This document shows, piece after piece, positions 32,303-43,648 of a DNA stretch of 64,000 nt. Position 1 is the first letter of the stretch, and every line of letters starts with the position of its first letter. Made by a program: the position numbers and the translations under genes. Source of the DNA: Gordius sp. MW1. Taxonomy: Eukaryota > Nematomorpha > Gordioida > Gordea > Gordiidae. The notes under the pieces were generated by a model. It searched no databases and was not told the DNA's origin. It saw nothing but the letters and a program-made list of their open reading frames with translations. The stretch is from the NCBI GenBank assembly GCA_964036665.1, contig OZ038526.1, positions 32,612,001-32,676,000 of the forward strand. Reading direction: 5' to 3'.

Positions 32303-33175
32303 GCATGGGCGTAGCCTAGGATCCAAAAACTTGTTGGAATTTAGAGATGCACCGATACCACTATTTTATGCCGATACCGATACCAGCCGATACTTAAGAT
32401 TTTTTTGCCGATACCGATACCATGCCGATACTTATAATAAAAAAAAATTTTATACTAAAAAATATATGCAAATTAAATATTATAAATTAAGTCACATCCA
32501 AATTTTGGTAGATCAGAATTTTGACGATAAAACAATTGTAATTATAATTTATAATATAATATTAATTTATAATAATAAGTTTTGTTATTAATTAATTCAA
32601 AAGTATTGTAATTAATAGATCAAAAAAGAAATTAAAATTTTATTATGGTACACTTTATATTTTATTAATACATAAATTTATTTTATAAAAAAGTAAATAA
32701 TGTTTGTTTTTGCCCCCACGACTTATTTTAGCTTTGCATAATTCACAGATTACAAATTTTTCATCTGCTGACACAACAAAATAACTCCATAGTGTATCTA
32801 AAGAATCCATCTAAGGCTTAATATATGATAATTTTTAAAATAAAACAATATTTACTTAAAAGCGCAGTTATTCGGAATAGATGGTCAATGAGTTTATTAT
32901 ACTCCACATAGAAATATTTATAGCCAATCAAATGAAACAATTTTCAAAAAATTTAAAAAGTCCTCTATTTTTTAATGGTAGGAGATACTATAAATATTAT
33001 TTTTTGAGTTTCATATTAAAAAAGATCGGCTTGGTAATTGCCGATACTAGCAAAGTATCGGGCCGATTCTTTTGGCAAGGTATCGGCGCCGATACCATGC
33101 CTAAAAAAATGTTCATTTTTCCCCTCCCTAAATAATTATTGCCCCCTTTTAATTCCAATACTGGCTACGCCCATG
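32303..33175. mobile_element. MITE (CATGGGCGTAGCC family) interrupted by a CCGATACC element
   Basis: CATGGGCGTAGCC at 32303 and CTGGCTACGCCCATG near 33160-33175 look like the two ends of one MITE. Between them (about 32341-33110) is an element starting TAGAGATGCACCGATACC with repeated CCGATACCGATACC at one end and GGTATCGGCGCCGATACC at the other. Short open frames inside are by-products. Confidence 0.6.
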
Positions 33176-33199
33176 CTTATATGACTGAATTAGGGTCGA

Positions 33200-33380
33200 G
33201 CATGGGCTTAGTAGTCATGTACAGGGGGGGGGGTGCAATAATGATTTAGAGAGGTGCAGCGAAACGATAATTTTTTTGAAATTTTAGCCACCATAATTAT
33301 AAACTAAATTTTAAGGGATTTTTGGATCTAGAGGGGGGGGGGCAGCCGCCCCTCCCTGCCACCCCCTGGCTACGTTCATG
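33200..33380. mobile_element. MITE of CATGGGCGTAGCCAG family
   Basis: CATGGGCTTAGTAGTC at the left; GGATCTAGAGGGGGGGGGGC, then CCCCTGGCTACGTTCATG at the right. Confidence 0.75.
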
Positions 33381-33439
33381 CCCCCTTTCGAACTAACAGA
33401 TTACCCTAGCCCCCTCAAGCTATTTACACTAAAAACGAC

Positions 33440-35270
33440 GGCCTCGATGCTTATAGCAAGCGAGGTGAGGAAGGATAGGGAAAATAAATGCTGTTGATTG
33501 CTGATTGCTATACTGATCAAGGAAAAAATTAGGTAAGGCAAGGGGGGAGGGGGGGTATTATAGGCAAAACGTATAATATACGTGTTTGTGTTGTGTGTTA
33601 TGTTATGAGGTTAGAAAGCAAAAATTGAGTTTGATAAAAATTTACACTTAAAAATGCATACCTCCCCTCACCTCCCCCCTTGTTGCTTTAAGGTGTAGAA
33701 AAATCAATTAGGTGCGCTTTTTTTGTGAACTATGTATGAATCAAGGTTACTCAACACCTCCCACTCCACAATAAGTTAGATAGGGAAAATTTTAGTTTTT
33801 TCCTTCACCTAGGTTACGTAAACGTAAAGCTCCAAAAAAATGAGTTTTGCTAAATGTTTACGATCTCCATCATTTAATATTAAAAAAAAATATATGGATA
33901 TTTCAACAAAATGAAGAATATAGTCATTAAAATTTTTAAGATAGTGTGTACAAAGCAAGTAGTTAAAGAAATTCTGAGCTTCATTGTAACAAAAAATTTA
34001 TAGTCTTTAATGTATGGTCATGTATATTTGATATATTAATAAAATTGTGGAATCAAACTGACCACGGGGTGTTATTGCTAGGTGTAAATTAATAATTGCC
34101 ATGGTCATAATAGTAGCTGCCCCCTCCCACACCTCTAGCTTCAAAAATGCATCTTACTTTACATTTTCAAAAAAAAACAATTAGCCACTTCTTAATTTCC
34201 TCTAATTAATGGGGATAGGCCCATGATAATGGTTGTTGGTCTAATGCTTATGAAATAGGGAAGTTGATTTGCAATCACATGATGATAAATTTAAAAGTTG
34301 CTTTGCCAAAGTTTGGTCAATATTCGTATTTCATGTCACTATTGCTCTATATAATAGTTTAAATATGCTACTTATATATTGTATTAATTTGTTTTAAAAA
34401 AAATGTTTAAATCAAAAAGACTAAATAAAAATATTAAATGTCTTAAATTACAAGATAACCGCACATCTAATATACTATCTTAGATATTTATATCAGTTAG
34501 AAAAAATTGTTATAAATCCCTTAGGGGTTAAATAATAAGGATGTTTAATATTTCAAAGGTTTAATTAACAGCAATCAAAATTTATTAGTATATTTATGAC
34601 AGGTTAATTAATTGCAATAATTTTAAAAAGACACAAACAATTATTTGCCTATTAAATATGCATCAAAAAATTATATATTAAAAGTAATTCTCTATAAAAA
34701 ACTTATTTTGTAAATTTGAACACTCAAATAACATTCATAGCATTATTTAACTCAAATCTGTTTTGCTTGCTTAAGGATTGTTAATAAAAAAGTAAAAAAT
34801 CGGCTTAATATACAAACGTATCTTGCACTAATTTTTATAAAGTAAACTCACTGTTTCTTCTTTTTCCATTAATGGTTGTATTTTATAAAGGGGGTTTAAT
34901 ATTAGGAAATAAACCAGCTGTTTTATATAAATTTAAGCGCCAGCTCGGGACTCAAGCCAATTTACCATTTTCCCCAAGCAACTCGTCAACTTAAGCTTAC
35001 CTTTTGCTAATAATCGCCTTCAAAAAATGTTTAAAAATTAATTTTCAATTTAATGTTATAAAATGTGACTAGTTAATATTAGGATTAAGTGTTACCTTCG
35101 GGCTCGTTAATTTTGTCTTATATCATATACGACATATTTTACAATAAGTAATAGTCTTAATGCAATTTTCAAGCTGTCATTCAACTCATTAAGTCAAAAT
35201 ATTGCTAAAACTTTAGCAGTTAAATAGTCAATTATTTATTTTAAAAGTTTGTTAAGTGTCATGGTGCTGA
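33440..35270. other. Gene-free AT-rich stretch
   Basis: I see no recognisable gene or element. There are C- and G-rich short runs near 33545 and 33660 and long AT tracts from 34320 to 34800. Confidence 0.4.
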
Positions 35271-35272
35271 CC

Positions 35273-35437
35273 ATGGGCGTAGCCAGCAATGGGATTAGAT
35301 GGGGGCAATAACAATGGGAGGGGCAAAATAATAATTTTTTAAAATTTTAGTCATATTTTAATAAATTTCAACAATTTTTTGGATTTAGAGGATGCAGCCG
35401 CCCCTCCCTGCCCCCCCCCCCCTTGGCTAGGCCCATG
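35273..35437. mobile_element. MITE of CATGGGCGTAGCCAG family
   Basis: CATGGGCGTAGCCAGCAATG at the left and CTTGGCTAGGCCCATG at the right. TGCTGAC occurs on both sides, compatible with a 7-8-bp target duplication. Confidence 0.8.
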
Positions 35438-35570
35438 CTGACGGATATCACTTTTAAGTTAAGATGAATAATGCAGTCAATAGTGAAACGGCAAACTTCA
35501 AATGTTACGCTATGAACTATTCTTCATACAGAATAATGATCTAAAAGCATAAAGTTAATCATATTTTAAA

Positions 35571-35735
35571 ATGTTGCCAATTATTCCATTAATGCATCGT
35601 AGATATGTATGCCAAAATTTAATCGGAACGTCTGCACTTCATCCGTTTAAACAAGACCAACTTCGCCCAGAAGAATACGTTTATTTGCGATATGCAGTTC
35701 TTAACGAAGAAGTTCTGCGAGAACTATCATTTTGA
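35571..35735 (+). CDS. Small ORF of unknown origin (54 codons)
   Basis: ATG to TGA, encoding MLPIIPLMHRRYVCQNLIGT, then HPFKQDQLRPEEYVYLRYAV and ending EEVLRELSF. The second half has a well-ordered, charged, helix-like composition unlike the surrounding AT noise. I do not recognise it. It lies between a MITE and a GC-rich repeat, so it may be a transposase fragment or a single exon. Confidence 0.3.
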   Translation: MLPIIPLMHRRYVCQNLIGTSALHPFKQDQLRPEEYVYLRYAVLNEEVLRELSF

Positions 35736-35844
35736 CAAAATGCAATGTTTTATTGTTGCGATTAGTTTGTTATATCGCAACGTGAGTGCTTTTATTTTGA
35801 AACACGCTCTGAGCCTTTTTATTGATTATAACAATTAGAGATTG

Positions 35845-36020
35845 CACGGGCCGGCCCGGCCCGCGGGCAGGTACGGACGGGCTTTGTATCAAAAAAATTT
35901 TAACGGGCCTAGCCCGGACGGGCCTGAAAAAATTAATGGAACGGGCTCGGACGGGCCTGAGATTTTTTAACGGGCTTGAACGGGCCTGACATTTTGTTAA
36001 CGGGACTGAGATTATATAAA
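35845..36020. mobile_element. GC-rich hAT-like end (CGGGCC repeats)
   Basis: Starts TTAGAGATTGCACGGGCC, like the TAGAGACCTGCACGGGC end at 49457, then degenerates through repeats of ACGGGCCTG. No matching second end is seen. Confidence 0.5.
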
Positions 36021-36129
36021 CGGTCATGGAATTACAAAAGTCCTTAAAAGTCAGACAATTATGATTATTAAATATATAGATTATTAATTTAGTTAAACCA
36101 TAAATTGCATAGCAATTAATTATAATAAG

Positions 36130-36806
36130 CGTTATGGGTGCGTTACGATTTCGGTGTGGACGCGTTCGGTGCGTTACCGTGACTTCGGAAAATGGAAAGC
36201 GAGCCCATAAATTGCATAGCAATTAAAACGACCCCGCCCGAAAAATCGATAACGAGAGAGAGATGATGCGGGGAGGAGACACGCGTATGTATTACTATTC
36301 TAACACAGCGAGGGAGATAGAGATAAGGGGTGGAGCACCTCTTATGCATTAATTTAAAAAATCGAAGCGTGTGTAGATTGGGTGCGGACGCGTTCGGTGC
36401 GGACGCGTTCGTGCGGACGGGTTCGGTGCGTTACATTACTTGGGAAAATGGAAAGCGAGTCCATAAATTGCATAGCAATCGCGGATAACGACCCCGCCCG
36501 AAAAATCGATAACGAGAGAGAGAGAGATGATGTGGGGAGGAGACACGCGTATGTCTTACTATTCTAACACAGCGAGTGAGAGAGAGATGAGGGGTGGGGC
36601 ACCTCTTATGCATTAATTTAAAAAATCGAAGCGTGTGTAGAAATTAATTGGGTGCGGACGCGTTCGGTGCGTTACGTTACTTCGGAAAATGGAAAGCGGA
36701 GCCCATAAATTGCATATCAATTAATTAATTGGGTGCGGACGCGTTCGGTGCGTTACGTTACTTCGGAAAATGAAAATCGAGCCCATAAATTGCATAGCAA
36801 TTAAAA
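36130..36806 (+). repeat. Tandem array with GGTGCGGACGCGTTCGGTGC units
   Basis: There are four starts of GGTGCG..CGTTCGGTGCGTTAC, each followed by TTCGGAAAATGGAAAGCGAG and CCCATAAATTGCATAGCAAT. The first two units are ~250-260 bp because they also carry CCCGCCCGAAAAATCGATAA, a GA-rich run and CACCTCTTATGCATTAATTT; the last two are short (~77 bp). It shares its core with the dispersed CCCATAAATTG family. Confidence 0.85.
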
Positions 36807-36809
36807 ATG

Positions 36810-37115
36810 AATTGGGTAGATATCAAAAACAGCCTTTTAAAATAAATATCAGTTACACAATACATAAAAATTAAAAATGTTGAAATTGTGATGAAAGTTT
36901 GTTTAATAATATAGCCTCACCTATATTTTGTATAATATTAATTTTTTGACGTTCGTTCAAATTTATAAAATGGTGAGTAAAGTAGACGAACTGTTATACC
37001 GCAAAATGACGTGGTTGAAATACACCAGTTGTTGGCTTCAAAATGGAGGAAAATTTGACACACCATATTGAATATATAACATGAGCAGTCTATCTAATCA
37101 TGTTTATTGATATAT
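36810..37115. repeat. Left arm of a ~300-bp inverted repeat
   Basis: GGGTAGATATCAAAAACAGC ... ATTTTGTATAATATTAATTT ... CAAAATGGAGGAAAATT ... CATATTGAATATA ... ATGAGCAGTC is present in inverse order at 40430-40720. The enclosed interval is about 3.3 kb. Confidence 0.75.
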
Positions 37116-37446
37116 AACAAATGTCAGAAGAAGTTTAAACTTAAGTAGATGACACAGATTTCAGCAATTTCTTTAAAACACTAGTTTTTTTTTAATATGT
37201 CATGCTGTTGTAATAGGTAATAATACCATTAAAAATTTGGATATATTTTGGAATTATATTATTTTTTTTAATTGTTAAAAAGTTTAAATTTGTTGACATT
37301 AATATTAATTAAGTACATAAAATATATTATACAATGCGTCAAATAAATTATTAAAGTTAATTTATTCTTATATATCATCATCGAGATGATCAAAATAGGC
37401 CAAAACGCGAACGATCTAAAATTGTGTTTTCCTATAAGAATACCAA

Positions 37447-37612
37447 GTCGCGTTGTAAGAAAGGCTGGGTTTATTTGGTCGACTTTTTCATGTCTGTTTT
37501 TCTTAATCGACCTCTAAGCTTAGTCGAAATTGAAAAACCGGCCAGAGTCGACCGCGACATTAAGTTGAACCAACGTTTGACCAAACAAAACCCAGCTGTT
37601 TTTAGAACACTA
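37447..37612. mobile_element. hAT-type MITE, GGTCGACC family
   Basis: CGTTGTAAGAAAGGCTGGGT at one end and CCCAGCTGTTTTTAGAACACT at the other. It lies inside the 36.8-40.7 kb inverted-repeat interval. Confidence 0.7.
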
Positions 37613-38331
37613 ATACCTAGTCTCTGTTTCAGCAAAAAGGATACTGAATGTTTAGACGGGGAGAAAATCTTCTAAACTAGTTAAAAAAAGCTAAGGCATG
37701 TAATTAAAGGTGTCTGGACACGAAGCGACCAATGGAATGAATATATTTCAGAATAAAAGGGCTTTGTATTTATTGGATTTTAGCCCCTCGGCAATAAACA
37801 AAACAATAATATAAAAAAGGTGTAATCTGCATATTAAGATGTTTGAGGGACGATCGAAAATTCATATTTATGAATTCTTGTTAACAAAACAGCTGATTGC
37901 CTTGGGCTTTACAAGTCCAATCCAACTGATAAAAATTTAATCCAGAAACACCTTTTAAACATCATCCAATCCGCAGTAAGAAATTTATGCGGGACTACTT
38001 GAAAAACATAGCTAATTTCGCCGGAAATGGACTAAAGACTATCATGAGTCCTAAAGAGTCCGAATCTTTTACAAATCAATTCTGAATAAGTTTTTAAATT
38101 TGAATGATTAAGCTATAGTAATAAAAAATTATATAGTCTAATATTATTTTAACAAATTAGTATCCATAGAGGGAATTATGCTTAGACCTTTATTAGATTC
38201 AACAACCTATATTTTGCTTATATAAAAAAAGTTTTAATTTGGATTTCAGCTGCCCTCATTATGGGCAAAAATATATTTCTCCGAAAGTATTTGATAATAT
38301 TTAACATAATAAGTTTATATAGATATTAACA

Positions 38332-38481
38332 TGGGCGTAGCCAGCATTGGAATTAGAGGGGGGCAATAATGATTTAGTGAGGGGCAAAATGAACATTTTT
38401 TGAAATTTTAGCCATAATTCTAATAAATTTCCGAAATGTTTTGGATTTATAGGGGGCAGCCGCTCCTTGGCTACGCCCATG
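38332..38481. mobile_element. MITE of CATGGGCGTAGCCAG family
   Basis: CATGGGCGTAGCCAGCATTG and CCTTGGCTACGCCCATG are clean inverted ends; the interior is a short form of the family. Confidence 0.85.
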
Positions 38482-38859
38482 ATTAGTGTAGAGGTAGACT
38501 AATTTTAACGATGCCTCCATCTTTCTTGCCTTATATATGCAATAAAGGGTAAAAATAATTTTAAATTACATCATTTGTTATCTACATAGGCCGCTATGCA
38601 AACCATCATTTTATAGTATCATTTTATAGTATCATTTGGGAAGATGTTCACTCGTATGTAAAATATTGTAAAAACTTTTATTTACTCTCGTGCCCGACTC
38701 GAGCTCGAAAAAATCATTTATTTTTGAATTTACCCAACCCCGATCTTACATTTTGTAAATTTATAATTAAACGTTAATTTCAATATAATGTTTTTTTAAA
38801 ATTATATAAATAATAAATAACGGTTTGACAGAAATAAAGGTATGGGCTCACTTTTGATT

Positions 38860-39200
38860 ATTCGTACGTCCATCCTGTTCTGTCCTGTCCAACTTGTTAT
38901 TAATTGCTATGCAATTTATGGGCTTGTTGTCCGTCCGTTGTCCGTTCGTCCGTTGTCCGTCCGTCCGTCCGTCCCTATCTATTTGCATTGGGTATATTAG
39001 GTTATCGATTTTTTAAATTAATGCATGAGAAAAAGGTGCCCCACCCCTCATCTCTATCTCCCTCGCTGTGTTATTTTTTAAATTAATGCATAAGAGGTGG
39101 CCCACCCCTCATCTCTATCTCCCCCGCTTTCGGGCGGGGTCGGGTTTTAATTGCTATGTTAAATTAATGCATAAGTATATCTATTCGTTTTTGAATTGGG
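38860..39200 (-). repeat. Inverted copy of the 36-kb satellite unit with (GTCC)n
   Basis: TTGCTATGCAATTTATGGGC, then a GTCCGTCCGTTGTCC array, then two copies of TAAATTAATGCAT(A/G)AGA and CCACCCCTCATCTCTATCTC. These are the components of the 36.1-36.8 kb array in reverse orientation. Confidence 0.75.
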
Positions 39201-39581
39201 TAACATTGATATTAATTGCTATAATTACCCTATGCCCTCCACTACAAGGGCCTATGCCTCTACTGATATGGGTCCCTGTGCCCCAAAAGCCTATGCCTCT
39301 ATTAATGTGGGTTCGAACCCCGGCGAACGTTCTGAATTGCTGGTTCGATTCCCGGAGAGGGCAAAAAATTTTTTATTTTTTAAATTAAATTAATATATTT
39401 TTCCTGTTACTACCATTGATAATATGACTTTTTGGCCGTCCGCTTGTTCTATTATTGTTTCATTTTATTATATAATAAACATAAATAAAAGTTGTTTACT
39501 TTTAATTGCTATGCAATTTAACTAGTTTTTGGGTTAGAATCCCGGAGTTTTTTTTGACTCTTATGATTGTTCTTGTTACTA

Positions 39582-40380
39582 TCATTGATAATAAGACTTT
39601 TTGGCCGTCCGCTGGCTGCTGACCAATGAAAAAATAACCATTGGCCAAAATGTGAATCCGAGTTTATTTTTTCGTTTTTTTTTGACTATTATGATTGTTC
39701 CTGTTACTACCATTGCTATTATGACTTTTTCGCCGTCCGCTGGCTCCTGACCGATGGAAAAAATGACCATTGGCCAAAATGTGAATCGAAATTATTTTTA
39801 TCGTTTTTTTTGACTATTATGATTGTTCCTGTTCCTACCATTGCTATTATGACTTTTTGGTCGTCCGCTGGCTGCTGACCAATGAAAAAAATGACCATTG
39901 GCCAAAATGTGAATCCGAGTTTATTTTTTCGTTTTTTTTGACTATTATGATTGTTCCTGTTACTACCATTGCTATTATGACTTTTTGGCCGTCCGCTGGC
40001 TCCTGACCGATGGAAAAAATGACCATTGGCCAAATTTTGACTATTATGATTGTTCCTGTTCCTACCATTGCTATTATGACTTTTTGGTCGTCCGCTGGCT
40101 GCTGACCAATGGAATAAAATGACCATTGGCCAAAATGTGATTCTAAAATTTTTTTTTCGTTTTTTTTTGACTATTATGAATTTATATCCACTTTTACCGT
40201 GTCGTGGCTGCTGACCAATGGAAAAAAATGACCATTGGCCAAAATGTGATTCGAAAATTTTTTTTCGTTTTTTTTTACTCTTATGAATTTATATTGATTT
40301 TTACCGTGTGCTGGCTGCTGACCAATGGAAAAAAATGACCATTGGCCAAAGTGAGCATCAAATTTTTTTTCCCGTTTTTT
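39582..40380 (+). repeat. Minisatellite, ~100-130-bp units
   Basis: Seven units share CCGTCCGCTGGCTGCTGACC, then AATGACCATTGGCCAAAATG and a T-rich run. Spacing shrinks from ~130 to ~105 bp along the array. Two alternating versions (CTGCTGACCAATG and CTCCTGACCGATG) suggest a higher-order dimer. A lone unit recurs at ~40862. Open frames across it reflect the repeat. Confidence 0.88.
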
Positions 40381-40429
40381 TGGCTATCATTGACTTATAG
40401 AGTATCTGTTGGTACCTTAGACTATAGAC

Positions 40430-40720
40430 TGCTCATGCCATATGTTGAATATGGTTTATTGTGTGTCTAATTTTCCTCCATTTTGAAGAGTGTATTTGGT
40501 GTATTTTAACCTGTATTTTGCCCTATAATAGTCAATTTACCTTCCTCATTAATTTATAAATTAAAAAAAACGTCAATAAATTAATATTATACAAAATGTT
40601 GATGGCACTATATTGTTAAACAAACTTTAATCGCAGTTTTTACATTTTTTAATTTTTATGTATTTTTTAAATGATATTTATTTTAAAATGCTGTTTTTGA
40701 TATCTACCCACTTTAATATT
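40430..40720. repeat. Right arm of the ~300-bp inverted repeat
   Basis: GACTGCTCATGCCATATGTT, CCTCCATTTTGAAGAG, AATATTATACAAAATG and TTTTGATATCTACCC are the inverse of 36810-37115. Confidence 0.75.
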
Positions 40721-42054
40721 TTTTTATTTACCTTTTTAAAATTATTTAATTTGCGAAAATTACTAATTTCTATATGCTCACAACGTTACAATCCTCGTTT
40801 CAAAATGGTGGAAAAAAGGGTACACATTTTGTGCGTTGATGAGCAGTCTATCTAGTCTATGGTTGGTACTGACCAATGGAGAAAAAATGACCATTCGCCA
40901 AATTTTTGATTTTTTTAATTAAAAATTGTTCAAATTCAACAAAAAATTTCCAACAATTCTGCAAATTCTTAACATTGTGATGTTTTATAATATAATGTTT
41001 TTTAGACCCATAATCACTAAAGGCCGTAAAAACTAATGTAATACGCAACTAGATGCAAACACTAAATCTAACCCTAACCCTTGCCTATATTACATTTTGC
41101 CTATATTACATTTTGCCTATAAATGGAAAATTTGTATAAATAATTAATTAATCATTAGGCATTTAATACCCCCCTGTAGGCATTCTCGCCCCTTCCCACC
41201 TTTCTCGCCCATAAATTGCATAGCAAATATGATACATTTATACGAAGTATAGATGAGTCGTCCCCCCTTCCCTTCCCCCCTTCCCTTCTCCCCTCCCCCT
41301 TCCCACGAGGGCCGAAGGCCCGAGTTTAATAATTGTTTTGGAAACTTATAGGGGGTTTTAATGGCTTTGGATTATGCTTATGTAAAAGACTTTTATTTTG
41401 CTTTCTCCTATAGACTAGCAAATGACATCTGGTTGCTTGTTTTAAGCAGATGTTGATAAAGTATTTTATTTGTTTACAAAATTTAAAAAGGGGTGGGCTT
41501 AACATTTTGGATCGAAACTATTGATTTCCATAATATAAATCAATTCCAATATGACCAAGTCCTCTCATTAGTTTAATATAATTCGGAAAATTCTCCAAAA
41601 ACTCGTAATTTTTTTAATTTTTCTTATAAACAATTTACTCAAAATTCCAAATTTAGACCAAACTGTAGTAAATTAATTCATATATCATGGTGTGTCATTG
41701 AACTAGACATATTAATTTATCCCATTTTCGCGATAAAGATAATTGATATAATTTTGCCCCATCTAACATCATTTTCGGATACTCTCATTGACGTCACCAA
41801 TACATTTAATCGATCCTCTGGGGAATAAAGGCCTCGACTCAGTCCTTTATTAATCCCATGAACACCACCCCTACCCCCCCCCGTCCAAATCCCATATAGG
41901 GTGAGCCTTTTATTGGTTTTATTAATGAAAACGTCCTCCCAAACATGCAGGCTACATTGTTTTGCCAATATAGGGATGAGATATCTATAGGTCGAATGGT
42001 GTGGAATAAAGCTAATAGCTCATGGTTTTTCCTTAGGAATTTTTTACGAGGTTT

Positions 42055-42177
42055 TAGAGGGGCAATAATGATTAAGGGAGGGGCAAAATAATCATTTTTG
42101 GAAATTTTGGCCATAATTTTAATAAATTTTAACAAATTTTGGGATTTAGAGGGCCCCCCCCTTGGCTACGCCCATGG
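42055..42177. mobile_element. MITE of CATGGGCGTAGCCAG family
   Basis: GAGGGGCAATAATGATTAAG ... GGATTTAGAGGGCCCCCCCC, then TTGGCTACGCCCATG. Confidence 0.75.
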
Positions 42178-42198
42178 CGAAATGTGTGAATAAATATC

Positions 42199-42361
42199 AT
42201 GGGCGTAGTCAGGTTTTGGATTAGGGGGGGGGGGGGCAAAACGTTTAAAAGTTCAATTAGAGGGGGCAAAACATAAATTTTTTAATTTTTTGAAATTTTT
42301 GCATTGAAAATTTTTTTTCCCCGTAAATTAGGGGGGGGGGGGCCCTGGCTACGCCCATGGA
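42199..42361. mobile_element. MITE, CATGGGCGTAGTCAG variant
   Basis: The inverted ends CATGGGCGTAGTCAG and CCTGGCTACGCCCATG enclose GGGGGGGGGGGGCAAAACG and TTAAAAGTTCAATTAGAGGG, a different core from most copies but the same as the fragment at 15915-16014. Confidence 0.78.
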
Positions 42362-42924
42362 TATTAATTAAAGCTAATGCTAAACATAGTGGAGAAATGA
42401 TTTTTTAAATAAAGAAAATAAATTCTCATAGAGATAGCAGTAAAGTGGAAGATTATTAACTCTTGATTTTCTTATGAGAAATATCGCAATTTCTAAATTC
42501 ATAGGTTAATATTATGTATATATACTTGTGTATTTCCATAGTGATATTTATTTAACACTAATTACGAATATATTTAAATACCGATCAAAAAATGCTTTAA
42601 ATAATTTTTGTGAATTATCGTTATCTCATCCTAGTCGCCAAATATAGTTTATATAATAAATTTTTCAAATAACTTATTCACCAAATATAAATAGCCCTAT
42701 TATGTTCTCTGAGGTCTGCATGGGCCGAAATATTAGGTTCAGGGTCGGCCCATACCCGCACAAATATTATTTTTTTGGCCCGCACCCGGCCCGCACAAAA
42801 ATTCCAAAAATTGCGCCGCATCAGGCCCGCACGAGTAAAATCAATTCTACGTTGTTTCAAAATTATTTATTTGTATAAAAACTATTTTGTTTTGTTCATA
42901 AAATAATTTAGCTATAGCATACAA

Positions 42925-43648
42925 CAGTGGTTCTTAACCTTTTTATACACGCGACCCCCCAAATATTTTATAATTTGTTTGCGGGCCCCCATTTTTTTTC
43001 ATAATAATTAATATTTGTTATATTATCTATAATATATTGATTTTCTAATATTTTTTCATTTTATTATATAATAAACATAAAACACAACTTTATGATTTCA
43101 TTGTCTATTTAAAATAAAATAATAATAACATAAAAACTTCATAATTAAACATAAAAACAATGTTTAAAATAAAAAATAGATGCATTCGGAAATATATTTA
43201 ATGAGATTCCTGCTGCTGAACATCTTCAGCCAATTTGTTAATTCTTGGTTCTATTGATTGTAATGCTATCCTCATGCAGGAATCTAGTCGCAATCGATTG
43301 CGTTTTTTAGTTTTTATATCCACCATAGTTGAGAAGCCTTTTTCACACAAATATATACTAGCGAGAGGCAGCAAATTTTGAATTGCTGCTGAAAATAATG
43401 GAGGATATTCTGCACGAATTTGTATCCAAAATTGCGGCAAACTTTTAATTTTAAACAAAGAGTTTAAATTACAATCATTTATTAATTCTAATAATGAATC
43501 TTAAGACAACGAGTTCGAATCCCCTGGTGAGTATTTTTTCTAAAGCTTTTCTGAATATTTTTATTTTAATCTAAAAAAATTTGGCGACCCCCCGGAAAAC
43601 TTCTCGCGACCCCCTGAGGGGTCGCGACCCCCAGGTTAAGAATCACTG
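42925..43648 (-). mobile_element. Non-autonomous hAT element with exact 8-bp duplication
   Basis: The ends CAGTGGTTCTTAACCT and AGGTTAAGAATCACTG are inverted, followed inward by CGCGACCCCCC-type arms. GCATACAA flanks both sides (42917-42924 and 43649-43656). It keeps only the 3' end of a transposase gene (43198-43458). Confidence 0.92.
43198..43458 (-). pseudogene. hAT transposase C-terminal (dimerisation) fragment
   Basis: The frame reads LPQFWIQIRAEYPPLFSAAI, then YLCEKGFSTMVDIKTKKRNR and ALQSIEPRINKLAED. This is the ED C-terminal dimerisation domain of the ZBED5/SCAND3-like hAT group, where FW..V..EYP.L...A...LLPF...YLCE.GFS....K.K.RN is conserved. The BED finger and catalytic parts are absent. 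Confidence 0.85.

Noticed and set aside
39719..40126. Repetitive 135-codon ORF
   Set aside because: A frame through the minisatellite; repeat units are not multiples of three and the frame shifts between units.
39582..40380. CRISPR-like spaced repeats
   Set aside because: Units are contiguous, ~100-130 bp and T-rich, with no unique spacers; this is a eukaryotic minisatellite.
41063..41085. Telomere-like CTAACCCTAACCCT
   Set aside because: Only about two repeats; not an array.
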